Of a stretch of 64,000 nt of DNA, positions 1 to 7,415 are shown piece after piece (within the stretch, counting starts at the first letter, position 1; each line of letters starts with the position of its first letter). Origin of the DNA: an uncultured Clostridia bacterium (GTDB lineage Bacteria > Bacillota > Clostridia > Oscillospirales > Acutalibacteraceae). The notes below the pieces were generated by a model. It saw only the letters and a program-made list of their open reading frames with translations. It was not told where the DNA came from and made no database searches. The stretch lies in contig CAMFSU010000039.1 of the NCBI GenBank assembly GCA_945983355.1, forward strand, positions 1-64,000. The letters run 5' to 3'. A program made the translations under genes and the position numbers.

Positions 1-2244
1 AACTCCATCAAGATCATCGGAGACTACACAGACAAGTATGTCCAGGCTTATTTCCAGTATGACTCCAAGAAGACAGGCGGTATCACCGTATCCCACCTGC
101 GCTTTGGCGACAAGCCGATTAAGAGTCCCTATTACATCAATAAGGCTGACTTCGTTGCCTGCCACACCCCGTCCTATGTAATTAAGGGCTACAAGATGGT
201 TAACGACGTAAAGCCTGGCGGCGTATTCCTTATCAACTGCCAGTGGACTCCCGAGGAGTTAAATAAGCATATGCCCGCCGAAGCTAAGCGTTACATAGCT
301 AAGAATAACATTCAGCTTTACACCGTTAACGCTATCGACATTGCCGCCGAAATCGGTCTCGGCAAGCGTACAAATACCGTTCTTCAGTCCGCTTTCTTCT
401 CTCTTTCAAAGGTTCTGCCTGAGGAAGAGGCTATCGGCTATATGAAAGAGAAAGCCCAGAAGTTCATGAAGAAGGGTAAAGAAATCGTTGAAATGAACGA
501 AAAGGCAATCGACGCAGGTGCTACCGCTTATGTTAAGATTGATGTTCCGGCAAGTTGGGCTAACGCTGTTGATGAAGCAGCTGCTGCTAACAGCGCTGAC
601 ACCTCTAAGCTTGTTAAGATGGTTGACGGCATTATGAAGCCGGTTGGTCTTATGAACGGTGACTCTCTCCCCGTTTCTGCATTTATCGACCACGCTGACG
701 GTACATTTGAACAAGGCGCTTCTGCTTTTGAAAAGCGCGGCGTTGCTGTTATGGTTCCCGAATGGAACAATGAAACCTGTATCGGTTGTAACAAGTGCGT
801 ATTCGTATGTCCTCACGCTACTATCCGTCCTTTCGCTCTTTCTGCTGAAGAATTAGCTGCTGCTCCTGCTAACACCAAGGTTGCAGTTAAGGAAAAGATG
901 GCTACCAACAAGGGCTATTCTTACGCTCTTACCGTTTCTCCGCTTGACTGTATGGGTTGCGGCGTTTGTATTGGCGAATGTCCCACCAACTCACTCAAGA
1001 TGGTTTCACAAGAATCTCAACTTGCTGAGCAAGATGTATTTGATTACTGCGTAGCAAACGTTACCGAAAAAGAAGGTATCGCAAGCGATGCTAACCTCAT
1101 CACTTCACAATACAAGAAGCCATTGCTTGAATTCTCGGGCTCTTGCGCTGGTTGTGCTGAAACTGCTTACGCTCGTATCGTTACTCAGCTCTTCGGTGAC
1201 AAGATGTACATCTCTAACGCAACAGGTTGTTCATCAATTTGGGGCGGTCCTGCTGCTACATCTCCTTACACCACCGACGCTAAGGGTCACGGTCCTGCTT
1301 GGGCTAACTCACTCTTCGAAGACAATGCTGAACACGGCTTTGGTATGTACCTTGGTCAAAAGGCACTTCGCGACGGTTTAATGGCTCAGGTAAAAGAAAT
1401 GGCTGAATCTGATAAGGCATCTGCTGAATTCAAGGCCGCTGCTGATGCATTCTTTGCAACTGCTGACGACACCAATAAGAACGCTGCTGCTACTGCTGCT
1501 CTTATTGCTGAAATCGAAAAAGCTGCTGCTGCAGGTTGCCCCACAGCTCCCGCTATCCTTGAAAAGAAAGAATACCTCGCTAAGAAGTCTATCTGGATCT
1601 TCGGTGGTGACGGTTGGGCATACGACATCGGCTTCGGCGGTGTTGATCACGTTCTTGCTACCGGTGAAAATGTAAACATTATGGTATTCGATACCGAAGT
1701 TTACTCTAACACAGGCGGTCAGGCATCTAAGGCCTCCAACATTGGTCAGGTTGCTCAGTTCGCCGCTGCTGGTAAAGCAATCAATAAGAAGAGTCTTGCT
1801 GAAATTGCAATGTCTTACGGTTATGTATACGTAGCACAGGTTGCTATGGGTGCTGACCCCAACCAGACACTTAAAGCAATTAAGGAAGCAGAAGCTTATA
1901 ACGGTCCTTCAATCATCATCTGCTACTCACCTTGCGAAATGCACTCTATCAAGGGTGGTATGGTTAACTGCCAGAACGAAATGCGCAAGGCCGTTGCTGC
2001 AGGTTATTGGGATATGTTCCGTTACAACCCTGCTCTTAAAGCAGAAGGTAAGAATCCCTTCTCACTCGACAGCAAGCCCGCTACTGCTGATTATAAGGAA
2101 TTCATCCTTAACGAAGCTCGTTACTCTTCACTTACCCGTTCATTCCCAGAACGCGCTGAAGAACTCTTCGAACAAGCAAGCGAAGCTGCAAAAGCTCGTC
2201 GTGCTCACCTTGAAAAATTGGTTGAGCTTTACGGCAAGCAATAA
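1..2244 (+). CDS. nifJ: Pyruvate:ferredoxin (flavodoxin) oxidoreductase, 3' part
   Basis: The reading frame is open from base 1, so the 5' end lies outside the window; about 747 residues of a family that is usually near 1,170 remain. The product decarboxylates pyruvate to acetyl-CoA, CO2 and reduced ferredoxin, the central step of clostridial fermentation in the cytoplasm. Visible parts are two ferredoxin-type 4Fe-4S motifs (CIGCNKCVFVCP and CMGCGVCIGECP) and the C-terminal thiamine diphosphate domain with SGSCAGCAET and the GDGWAYDIG and NTGGQ segments. Codon use is strongly biased (many GCT, AAG, ATC), as expected for very high expression. It ends before two hairpin terminators. Identification is secure. 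Confidence 0.95.
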   Translation, partial: NSIKIIGDYTDKYVQAYFQYDSKKTGGITVSHLRFGDKPIKSPYYINKADFVACHTPSYVIKGYKMVNDVKPGGVFLINCQWTPEELNKHMPAEAKRYIAKNNIQLYTVNAIDIAAEIGLGKRTNTVLQSAFFSLSKVLPEEEAIGYMKEKAQKFMKKGKEIVEMNEKAIDAGATAYVKIDVPASWANAVDEAAAANSADTSKLVKMVDGIMKPVGLMNGDSLPVSAFIDHADGTFEQGASAFEKRGVAVMVPEWNNETCIGCNKCVFVCPHATIRPFALSAEELAAAPANTKVAVKEKMATNKGYSYALTVSPLDCMGCGVCIGECPTNSLKMVSQESQLAEQDVFDYCVANVTEKEGIASDANLITSQYKKPLLEFSGSCAGCAETAYARIVTQLFGDKMYISNATGCSSIWGGPAATSPYTTDAKGHGPAWANSLFEDNAEHGFGMYLGQKALRDGLMAQVKEMAESDKASAEFKAAADAFFATADDTNKNAAATAALIAEIEKAAAAGCPTAPAILEKKEYLAKKSIWIFGGDGWAYDIGFGGVDHVLATGENVNIMVFDTEVYSNTGGQASKASNIGQVAQFAAAGKAINKKSLAEIAMSYGYVYVAQVAMGADPNQTLKAIKEAEAYNGPSIIICYSPCEMHSIKGGMVNCQNEMRKAVAAGYWDMFRYNPALKAEGKNPFSLDSKPATADYKEFILNEARYSSLTRSFPERAEELFEQASEAAKARRAHLEKLVELYGKQ

Positions 2245-2258
2245 TCAGTAATATAATT

Positions 2259-2290
2259 AAAGCCACCGAGAAATCGGTGGCTTTTCCTTT
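2259..2290 (+). terminator. Intrinsic terminator of the PFOR gene
   Basis: A 10-bp GC-rich stem (AAGCCACCGA / TCGGTGGCTT) with a GAAA loop is followed by a T-rich tract, 15 bases after the PFOR stop codon. Confidence 0.85.
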
Positions 2291-2298
2291 TATAACAA

Positions 2299-2330
2299 AA
2301 ACAGCAGGAAAAATTCCTGCTGTTTTATTT
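2299..2330. terminator. Bidirectional terminator between PFOR and glnA
   Basis: The stem AACAGCAGGAA / TTCCTGCTGTT is flanked by A and T runs on both sides. It can therefore stop the convergent glnA transcript as well as PFOR read-through. Confidence 0.8.
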
Positions 2331-2338
2331 TTGTGAAA

Positions 2339-3763
2339 TTATAAATTATAATACTTATCAAATTCAGCGGGGTGTGGAATTGCCGCAAGCTGACGGCATT
2401 CCTCACGCTTGGATTTAATAAAGTTTTTAATAAGCTCTTCGGGGAATACACCGGCTTCTGTAAGATAAGCGTGGTCGGCTTCAAGCGCATCAAGAGCGGC
2501 ATCCAAAGAAGTGGGCAAGCCCTGAAGCTTGGCCTTTTCCTCTTCAGGAAGATGATATAAATTCACATCATAAGGACCCCAACCGTTTTCGTGTGGGTCG
2601 ATTTTATTTTTAATACCGTCAAGACCTGCCATAAGAATCGCTGCATAGCAGAAATACGGGTTGCAGGTAGCATCGGGGTTGCGAAGCTCGAAACGGCGCT
2701 TGTCGGGGCTCTTTGCATAAGCAGGAATTCTGATAACCGCACTTCTGTTAGAGGTTGCATAGCCAACAGTAACGGGGGCTTCGAAGCCGGGCACAAGGCG
2801 CTTAAACGAGTTTGTGCTGGGGTTAGTTAAAGCACAAAGAGATGCAATGTGCTTTAAAAGACCGCCCATAAAGTAATGTGCTGTTTGGCTTAAATGAGAA
2901 TAACCGTTGTCATCCGAAAATACGGGCTGACCGTCCTTCTTCAAGAGCATATGCACATGCATACCCGAGCCGGCTTCGCCATAAATCGGCTTTGGCATAA
3001 AGGTTGCGGTTTTGCCGTGCTTTAATGCGGTGTTATGAATGATATATTTAATCATCATTGTGGCATCAGCCATTTTTACAACCTCATCAAGCTGTGGCTC
3101 GATTTCAAACTGACCTGATGCGGCAACCTCAGGGTGATGATAGTTAATGCTTATGCCCATATCGGCCATATGCATACACATTTCACTGCGGCATTCGTAA
3201 GAAACATCAAACGGCTTTGCAATGTGGTAATTCTTTTGTTTTTGAACAATAACACCCTTGCCTTCGCAGTCGCTGTTCCAATAAGACTGCTTTGCATCAA
3301 CCGATGCGCCGATATAATTACCGTCAACGCCCCAAGTTACCTCATCAAAAAGGTAAAACTCAAACTCGGGCAAAATAAGCATTTCATCAGCAATACCGCT
3401 TGCCTTCATATAATCAACAGCTGCGCGGATAATATTGCGAGGATATTGTGCTAACGGGCGGTTTTGCGGATTATCAATAATCATTGCGTTACCTGTCATA
3501 GACAAGGTCGGCACATCACAAAACGGGTCAATAAGTGCAGTATCAGGGTCTGGTATAAATACCATATCGCTTTTTTCAACCACAGCATAGCCATAGTTAG
3601 AGGCGTCAAAACCAATACCGCTTTTCATTGTGTCTTCCGAAAAGTTTTGTGCGGGAATGGTTACGTGACGGTATTGACCGTTAATGTCAACCATCTTAAA
3701 GTCAACCATTTTAATATCATTTTCTTTGATAATAGCAAGAATATCCTGCACGCTTTTTGCCAT
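2339..3763 (-). CDS. glnA: Glutamine synthetase, type I
   Basis: Makes glutamine from glutamate, ammonia and ATP in the cytoplasm. Family motifs are clear: the beta-grasp start (KMVDIN), the ATP-binding GSGMHVHMLL, the glutamate-binding NRSAVIRIP, and NLYHLPEEE, which aligns with the adenylylation-site region NLYDLPPEE of I-beta enzymes. The 474 residues are also closer to the I-beta length than to the usual ~443 of Firmicute I-alpha forms. The start is at 3763 because AAGGA lies 11 bases before it, whereas the earlier ATG at 3775 overlaps this ribosome site. The gene sits directly against the left end of the mobile element. Before integration it probably followed guaA by 34 nt. Confidence 0.95.
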   Translation of the reverse strand: MAKSVQDILAIIKENDIKMVDFKMVDINGQYRHVTIPAQNFSEDTMKSGIGFDASNYGYAVVEKSDMVFIPDPDTALIDPFCDVPTLSMTGNAMIIDNPQNRPLAQYPRNIIRAAVDYMKASGIADEMLILPEFEFYLFDEVTWGVDGNYIGASVDAKQSYWNSDCEGKGVIVQKQKNYHIAKPFDVSYECRSEMCMHMADMGISINYHHPEVAASGQFEIEPQLDEVVKMADATMMIKYIIHNTALKHGKTATFMPKPIYGEAGSGMHVHMLLKKDGQPVFSDDNGYSHLSQTAHYFMGGLLKHIASLCALTNPSTNSFKRLVPGFEAPVTVGYATSNRSAVIRIPAYAKSPDKRRFELRNPDATCNPYFCYAAILMAGLDGIKNKIDPHENGWGPYDVNLYHLPEEEKAKLQGLPTSLDAALDALEADHAYLTEAGVFPEELIKNFIKSKREECRQLAAIPHPAEFDKYYNL

Positions 3764-3797
3764 AATCAGCACCATCCTTGTAAAATTTATTTACTGT

Positions 3798-3810
3798 TTA
3801 CTCCCACTCT
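3798..3810 (-). other. Left attachment site (remnant of the original guaA 3' end)
   Basis: On the minus strand this reads AGAGTGGGAGTAA, i.e. Glu-Trp-Glu-stop, the same peptide end as intact guaA but with GAG instead of GAA as the last codon. It matches the right att copy in 12 of 13 bases. It marks the displaced original end of guaA, 34 nt upstream of the glnA start. Confidence 0.8.
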
Positions 3811-3851
3811 TTTGACCGTAGTGTAAACACCGTGATTTTGGGTATTTTCGG

Positions 3852-3871
3852 CACTGTTTTGTGCCTTTTCG
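3852..3871 (+). other. Small hairpin in the glnA leader / left element end
   Basis: GGCACTGTTTTGTGCC forms a short stem followed by TTTT on the plus strand. It lies in the ~200-nt leader that the outward minus-strand promoter would give to glnA. Its role is not known. Confidence 0.35.
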
Positions 3872-3911
3872 ACTCACAAATCCGCATCGTCTCCTCAGTC
3901 TACAAGGAATG

Positions 3912-3939
3912 TGTAGTCAAAATTGTAGTCAGTGACTAC
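3912..3939. repeat. Integrase arm-type repeats, left end
   Basis: Two direct TGTAGTCA copies 12 bp apart; the second also begins the palindrome GTAGTCAGTGACTAC. The same pair with 11-bp spacing lies just inside the right end. Such end-proximal direct repeats are typical of tyrosine integrase or Xis binding sites. The role is inferred. Confidence 0.6.
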
Positions 3940-3986
3940 CAGTCAAACACAATCAAGAATAAGTGGTTCAATGTACTTTTTAATGT

Positions 3987-4015
3987 ATTATACCACAAAG
4001 CAAAAAGACTTGCAA
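3987..4015 (-). promoter_or_regulatory. Outward-facing sigma-70 promoter directed at glnA
   Basis: On the minus strand: -35 TTGCAA, 17-bp spacer, -10 TATAAT with a TG-like extension. It lies inside the element about 180 bp from its left edge and reads through the att site into glnA, with no open minus-strand gene in between. Confidence 0.65.
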
Positions 4016-4066
4016 GTACATATGCTTTTTGTAATAAAAAGTTCGAATGTTTATGCCGCAAATAGC

Positions 4067-4095
4067 TTGCTTTAGCTGTCAAAATATGGTATAAT
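4067..4095 (+). promoter_or_regulatory. Sigma-70 promoter of the left leader RNA
   Basis: -35 TTGCTT, 17-bp spacer, -10 TATAAT. The predicted transcript starts near 4102 and meets a terminator after about 75 nt, so it makes a short RNA or an attenuated leader for the genes that follow. Confidence 0.7.
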
Positions 4096-4101
4096 ATAAG
4101 T

Positions 4102-4185
4102 AACAAATAAATAGGATTACATATTGACCTACCGACCTACATACCGACCCTTTCAAGGGTTTAGTATGTGGGTCTTTTTTTGTTT
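4102..4185 (+). ncRNA. Putative short leader RNA ending in a strong hairpin terminator
   Basis: The hairpin at 4134-4174 pairs GACCTACATAC with GTATGTGGGTC (one G-U) around an inner ACCCTTTCAAGGGT stem and is followed by seven T. With the promoter just upstream this defines an RNA of about 75 nt. The repeated ACCTACCGACC-type motif inside it recurs before the xis-int genes. It may be a small RNA or an attenuator; no family was recognised. Confidence 0.5.
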
Positions 4186-4360
4186 TTTACTCGTTTTATT
4201 CTGGCAACGAGTTTTCCTATAATTCTTCCTTAATTAAATTTCTCCAAGTCCACCTTTGCCGAGCCAGACGGCAAGTACATACATCGGTGGATGTGTGTTT
4301 CCTCATCTTTCTTTCATTCCTTTCAAGGCACCGTTAGGGGGTCGGTGCCGCTACATAATT
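4186..4360 (+). other. Structured leader before the first cargo gene
   Basis: No gene is seen. Three potential hairpins follow each other: ACTCGTT / AACGAGT near 4189-4214, a nested CCACC-TTGCCG / CGGCAA-GGTGG at 4250-4291, and GGCACCG / TCGGTGCC at 4327-4349 just upstream of the ribosome site of the 64-residue gene. The arrangement suggests regulation in the 5' leader. Confidence 0.4.
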
Positions 4361-4380
4361 TTTAAAAGGAGATTTTATGT

Positions 4381-4575
4381 ATGATACGAGTTTTGTTACA
4401 GACATTCAGGGATGGTCGGTCGGTGTATCCAAATCATCCTCAGACCGAAGAGGAGTTGATTGAGCTTCAAGTCCCCGCAGGCTATGAATGCATCCTTATC
4501 CATAAGGTTGCGAAGGATACCTTCAATGTATGTCTAATCCAAAAAGAATTTGAAGGAGAGGTAATTGTATTATGA
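4381..4575 (+). CDS. Small hypothetical protein (64 aa)
   Basis: Not recognised. AAAAGGAG ends nine bases before the ATG, giving a good start. An alternative ATG at 4377 in another frame yields only 28 codons. The stop overlaps the next gene's start in an ATGA junction, so the two are translationally coupled. The product is short, soluble and without clear motifs. It is the first gene behind the leader RNA of the element's left end. Confidence 0.6.
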   Translation: MIRVLLQTFRDGRSVYPNHPQTEEELIELQVPAGYECILIHKVAKDTFNVCLIQKEFEGEVIVL

Positions 4576-4856
4576 CAGATAAAACCATAAAAGACCTGTT
4601 CTACGGTAATTTGAGTTTGTTTGACCGACCGATGAGAAAAAGCGACGAGTATAACCAGTCATTACACGATGAAGCCGAAGCACGAGAGGCTCTCGATGCG
4701 GTCCTGAACGATGAGCAAAAGAAACTTCTCAACATTTATGTAGATAAGTGCGGAACCATGTCCTGTCATCTGGAATACTCCGCATTCCTTGTCGGTTTCA
4801 AAACTGGCACAAGACTACTCGCGGAAGCACTCTTCGATAGAGGCAACGAAATGTAA
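4572..4856 (+). CDS. DUF6809-like protein
   Basis: A 94-residue helical protein whose start (KDLFYGNLSLFDRP) and later GFKTGTRLLAEALF segment resemble the DUF6809 family, small proteins frequent in clostridial mobile elements and of unknown function. It is coupled to the preceding gene through ATGA. Family placement is from recalled pattern similarity; no function can be assigned. Confidence 0.65.
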   Translation: MTDKTIKDLFYGNLSLFDRPMRKSDEYNQSLHDEAEAREALDAVLNDEQKKLLNIYVDKCGTMSCHLEYSAFLVGFKTGTRLLAEALFDRGNEM

Positions 4857-4916
4857 GACAAGTTCTATTTTTAGTATTCCATTAGGGTATAACCCAGTGG
4901 TTAAATGAAAAAGGTG

Positions 4917-4976
4917 ACCCAAAAGTTTGTTTTTCTGCTTTTGTAACATTCCATAATAAAATGAGACCTTTTGGGT
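4917..4976. repeat. Inverted repeat upstream of the serine recombinase
   Basis: ACCCAAAAG and CTTTTGGGT, a perfect 9-bp inverted pair 42 bp apart, lie between the DUF6809-like gene and the recombinase start. This could be an operator or a recombination subsite for the enzyme encoded next door. Confidence 0.45.
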
Positions 4977-4992
4977 TAGAAAGGAAAAGTGT

Positions 4993-5562
4993 ATGAAGAT
5001 AGGATACATTCGTGTAAGTACGGTTGAGCAGAATGAAGCCCGCCAAGAAGTTCTGATGGAACAACTCGGTGTTGAACGAGTGTTTATAGATAAGCAGACT
5101 GGTACGAATACAAACCGCCCTGCTCTGAAAGAACTAATGGAGTTCGTTCGCGAGGGCGACTGTGTTGTAGTCGAAAGCATTTCAAGATTTGCAAGGTCTG
5201 CCAAAGACCTGCTTGTGCTTGTTGATGAACTCACGAAGAAGAAAGTCAATTTCATCTCACAGAAAGAAGCAATTGACTTTTCTACACCAGTCGGCTCCTG
5301 TATTTTAGGAATTTTCGGTTCTATATACGAACTGGAAGTTTCTTCCCTCCATCAGAGACAAGCCGAAGGCATCGCTATAGCAAAGGCGAATGGAAAATAC
5401 CTCGGTAGAAAACCGATTGAGCACCCAGACTTCGAAAAAGTGGTTAAGGTTTGGCGAAATGGTGATATTACTGCTGTTGAAGCAATGAAACGGTTAGGAG
5501 GTATGAAACCCACCACTTTTTACAGAAAGGTGAAGAAATATGAAATATGTAAAAATTGTTAG
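4993..5562 (+). CDS. Serine recombinase (resolvase/invertase family)
   Basis: A small serine recombinase of 189 residues, the length of DNA invertases and resolvases. The N-terminal catalytic domain has the nucleophile in YIRVST (Ser9), the arginine-rich SISRFARS segment and LGIFGSIYELE. The C-terminus (DITAVEAMKRLGGMKPTTFYRKV) is a resolvase-type helix-turn-helix. The usual FER..I.ER stretch before RQ-EGI is diverged to LEVSSLHQRQAEGI. It probably resolves multimers or inverts a local segment; no pair of invertible repeats was found. It overlaps the next gene by 23 bases, so the two are likely co-expressed. Confidence 0.9.
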   Translation: MKIGYIRVSTVEQNEARQEVLMEQLGVERVFIDKQTGTNTNRPALKELMEFVREGDCVVVESISRFARSAKDLLVLVDELTKKKVNFISQKEAIDFSTPVGSCILGIFGSIYELEVSSLHQRQAEGIAIAKANGKYLGRKPIEHPDFEKVVKVWRNGDITAVEAMKRLGGMKPTTFYRKVKKYEICKNC

Positions 5563-6115
5563 CATCGTTGCCTTAATCGTCGTTATCGCACTCTCTGTTA
5601 TCGTTACGAAGCATCAAAGCACCTCTGGGTGCAGTATTGCGACAAAATGCTCCCAAGAAGCCCGTGAGTTCATCGTAAACAAGTTCGGCGAGGTAAATAG
5701 CATCGAAGAACTGTTGACGAATATAGATGCTTTTATCTGCACGAGAACATATACCCCAAAGCAGTATTATGATGTTGTTCAGACCTTCGATATCGATGAT
5801 TTTATATCCAATGATTGCAACGGTTTGTGCTTTGATTGGTCTTGCTTTACGGCTATCGTTGTTCGTGAGGTCACAAACATTAAGGGCTGGGATGCAACTC
5901 CACTGGTTGCTGAAGCAAAAAGCACGGTCGGAGAGGATGCTCATGCCTTCAATTTCATCCTTGTTGGCGATAAAACTTATTTTTTGGACACAACAAACGA
6001 TAATACCCGATACCAGAAGGGCAAACAACCTATCGGCTTTGTCGATATCGGTTCAATGAGCAAGGAAGAATATGCCTTAAAGTATCTTAATTACGAAATT
6101 TTCCAGTACCATTGA
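5540..6115 (+). CDS. Membrane-anchored transglutaminase-like protein
   Basis: Residues 5-23 form one hydrophobic N-terminal segment (signal anchor), so the rest is probably extracytoplasmic. The C-terminal half has the cysteine-histidine-aspartate arrangement of the transglutaminase-like fold: GLCFDWSCF (Cys97), AHAFNFI (His135) and FLDTTND (Asp150). Family members cleave or cross-link peptides, but the substrate cannot be inferred here. The gene starts inside the recombinase gene and is followed by a small membrane protein. It is an unusual cargo type for a short mobile element. Confidence 0.7.
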   Translation: MKYVKIVSIVALIVVIALSVIVTKHQSTSGCSIATKCSQEAREFIVNKFGEVNSIEELLTNIDAFICTRTYTPKQYYDVVQTFDIDDFISNDCNGLCFDWSCFTAIVVREVTNIKGWDATPLVAEAKSTVGEDAHAFNFILVGDKTYFLDTTNDNTRYQKGKQPIGFVDIGSMSKEEYALKYLNYEIFQYH

Positions 6116-6129
6116 AAAAGGAGGGTGCT

Positions 6130-6471
6130 ATGAGTGCATTAATCGCATCATTTCTTCTCGTAATATCAAACCTCTATATGTTAAGCACTCAAAAAAGTGC
6201 CATCTATCTTGTGATTATATTGGTGTCTATGTTTTGCTTCATTTCTTCTGCCTGTTCGTTGGACAAACCATCGCAACCGACAATTGCATTCGTCAATTCA
6301 ATCGTATTTAGTGCCGTGACGGGCATTTTGATTAGTAGCCATATCCTCTACGGAAACCAAGTCCTCGATTATCTTCTCTTGACAGGCGAGGTTTCTATTC
6401 TATTGCTTTTGAGTGTTTTTGAAATTTTCGAACCCTCCGACGTCGCATCGGAGGGTTCCATTATTTCTTGA
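6130..6471 (+). CDS. Small membrane protein, unknown
   Basis: About 113 residues with three to four hydrophobic segments (near residues 2-18, 25-42, 54-74 and 80-96). No family was recognised. The ATG at 6130 follows AAAGGAGGG at good spacing; the in-frame TTG at 6112 overlaps the preceding stop and lacks a site. The last dozen codons coincide with a GC-rich terminator-like hairpin. It probably shares a transcript with the transglutaminase-like gene. Confidence 0.6.
   Translation: MSALIASFLLVISNLYMLSTQKSAIYLVIILVSMFCFISSACSLDKPSQPTIAFVNSIVFSAVTGILISSHILYGNQVLDYLLLTGEVSILLLLSVFEIFEPSDVASEGSIIS
6430..6470 (+). terminator. Terminator-like hairpin inside the 3' end of the membrane-protein gene
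   Basis: GAACCCTCCGA pairs perfectly with TCGGAGGGTTC over a 7-nt loop, followed by a modest T-rich stretch. The stem encodes the EPSDVASEG tail of the protein, so the terminator and coding end overlap. Confidence 0.6.
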
Positions 6472-6533
6472 AAAAATATCGGCAATCTAGGATACTTCAG
6501 TATCACTTTTGAAAGATATTGGAGGAAATTAAA

Positions 6534-6884
6534 ATGAGTAAAATTTCTTACGGCAGCATTATATTCGCACACATCCCAGAGGTTGAGCATAATCCTCATC
6601 AAACACACGGTTCGCATTATTACATAGTGCTTTCGAACCCAAAGGCTTGTGCATTTTCGCCCGTTGTTCAGGCAGTCCCATTTTCAAGCAACATCAATCG
6701 CAGGTTGCCCGTTCAAATCGAGGTCAGTGCTCCTTGCTTCCCCCGCAAGAGTTTTGCCTTGGCAGAGCAACTCACCTTGCTTCCCAAGAACCTACTTGAA
6801 CAAGGTCGCTACTGCGGAACATTGGATGCGGTTCAAATGAAACGATTGCAAGATGCTATTAAAATTCAATTATCGCTCGACTAA
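6534..6884 (+). CDS. PemK/MazF-like endoribonuclease toxin
   Basis: 116 residues with the MazF/PemK fold pattern: an N-terminal YGSIIFAHIPEVEHNPHQTHGSHYYIVLSN strand-loop region, a conserved LPVQIEV strand, the ALAEQLTLL segment and a C-terminal helix ending in IKIQLSLD. Such toxins cut mRNA at short sites. The ATG at 6534 follows GGAGG; the TTG upstream is less likely. No cognate antitoxin (short AbrB-, RHH- or Phd-like gene) lies directly beside it, so it may be solitary or paired with an unrecognised small protein. Confidence 0.85.
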   Translation: MSKISYGSIIFAHIPEVEHNPHQTHGSHYYIVLSNPKACAFSPVVQAVPFSSNINRRLPVQIEVSAPCFPRKSFALAEQLTLLPKNLLEQGRYCGTLDAVQMKRLQDAIKIQLSLD

Positions 6885-6886
6885 AC

Positions 6887-6918
6887 AAAAGAAGCACGGT
6901 CCGCGCCGTGCTTCTTTT
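6887..6918. terminator. Bidirectional terminator between the MazF-like gene and the acidic protein gene
   Basis: GAAGCACGG / CCGTGCTTC with a 6-nt loop, flanked by AAAA and TTTT. It serves both convergent transcripts. Confidence 0.85.
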
Positions 6919-6919
6919 A

Positions 6920-7396
6920 TTATTCATTAGGGTCAACAAACTCAACATTGAGTGTCCAACCTTCTGAGAAAGGACTATAAGGCTCAAAGTCTTCAATGAA
7001 GTCTTTAATTAAAGGCAATTCATCAAGGTCGTTTGCATCCCATTCATCTAATTCGTCCTCGTCTGCATCCGTTAAACCGAAGAACTCTAATGCATGCTCG
7101 TCACCGTCGGCAACAAGGTCGTTCAACTCATACGGGTCCATCTCAGCTTCGCCTTGGCATTCCAAAACATATTCATCGCCGTTATCGATACCCATACTGA
7201 TTTCCTCGTCCTCGATTTCTTCGTATGCTCTTTGAAGAGCATCTTGAAGTTCAGGCACGGTATTAAGCGGGGTTTTGTTTTTGATTGCATTCTGGTATGC
7301 AATCGCTTCCTCTTCGGTAAGTTCGATTTCCCAATCAATCCAGTCGCTGCTGTCGCATTTACCGAATGTTACTCCATATCTAATTTCAACTGTCAT
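6920..7396 (-). CDS. Highly acidic protein at the end of the methyltransferase/nuclease cassette
   Basis: No family recognised. In the longest frame of 161 residues I count 49 Asp/Glu against 7 Lys/Arg, with acidic runs such as DADEDELDEWDANDLDE, giving a strong negative charge like DNA-mimic proteins. The ATG at 7396 sits eight bases after GGAG; an earlier ATG at 7405 touches the site. The gene begins 19 bases after the nuclease stop, so it should be on the same mRNA. It might be an inhibitor or immunity protein for the nuclease, or an anti-restriction protein; this is inference from charge and position only. Confidence 0.65.
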   Translation of the reverse strand: MTVEIRYGVTFGKCDSSDWIDWEIELTEEEAIAYQNAIKNKTPLNTVPELQDALQRAYEEIEDEEISMGIDNGDEYVLECQGEAEMDPYELNDLVADGDEHALEFFGLTDADEDELDEWDANDLDELPLIKDFIEDFEPYSPFSEGWTLNVEFVDPNE

Positions 7397-7415
7397 AATT
7401 TTCATCTCCGATAAC

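Noticed and set aside
1-2244. Abrupt codon-use shift within the PFOR gene as a recombination junction
   Set aside because: The first ~400 bases are richer in C-ending codons, but the protein is continuous with family motifs; high expression is a sufficient explanation.
3832-4065. 77-codon frame at the left end of the element
   Set aside because: Overlaps the att-arm repeats and the outward promoter and lacks a ribosome site.
4917-5562. Phase-variable inversion by the serine recombinase
   Set aside because: The 9-bp pair encloses no promoter or gene segment of meaning and no second recombination site was found.
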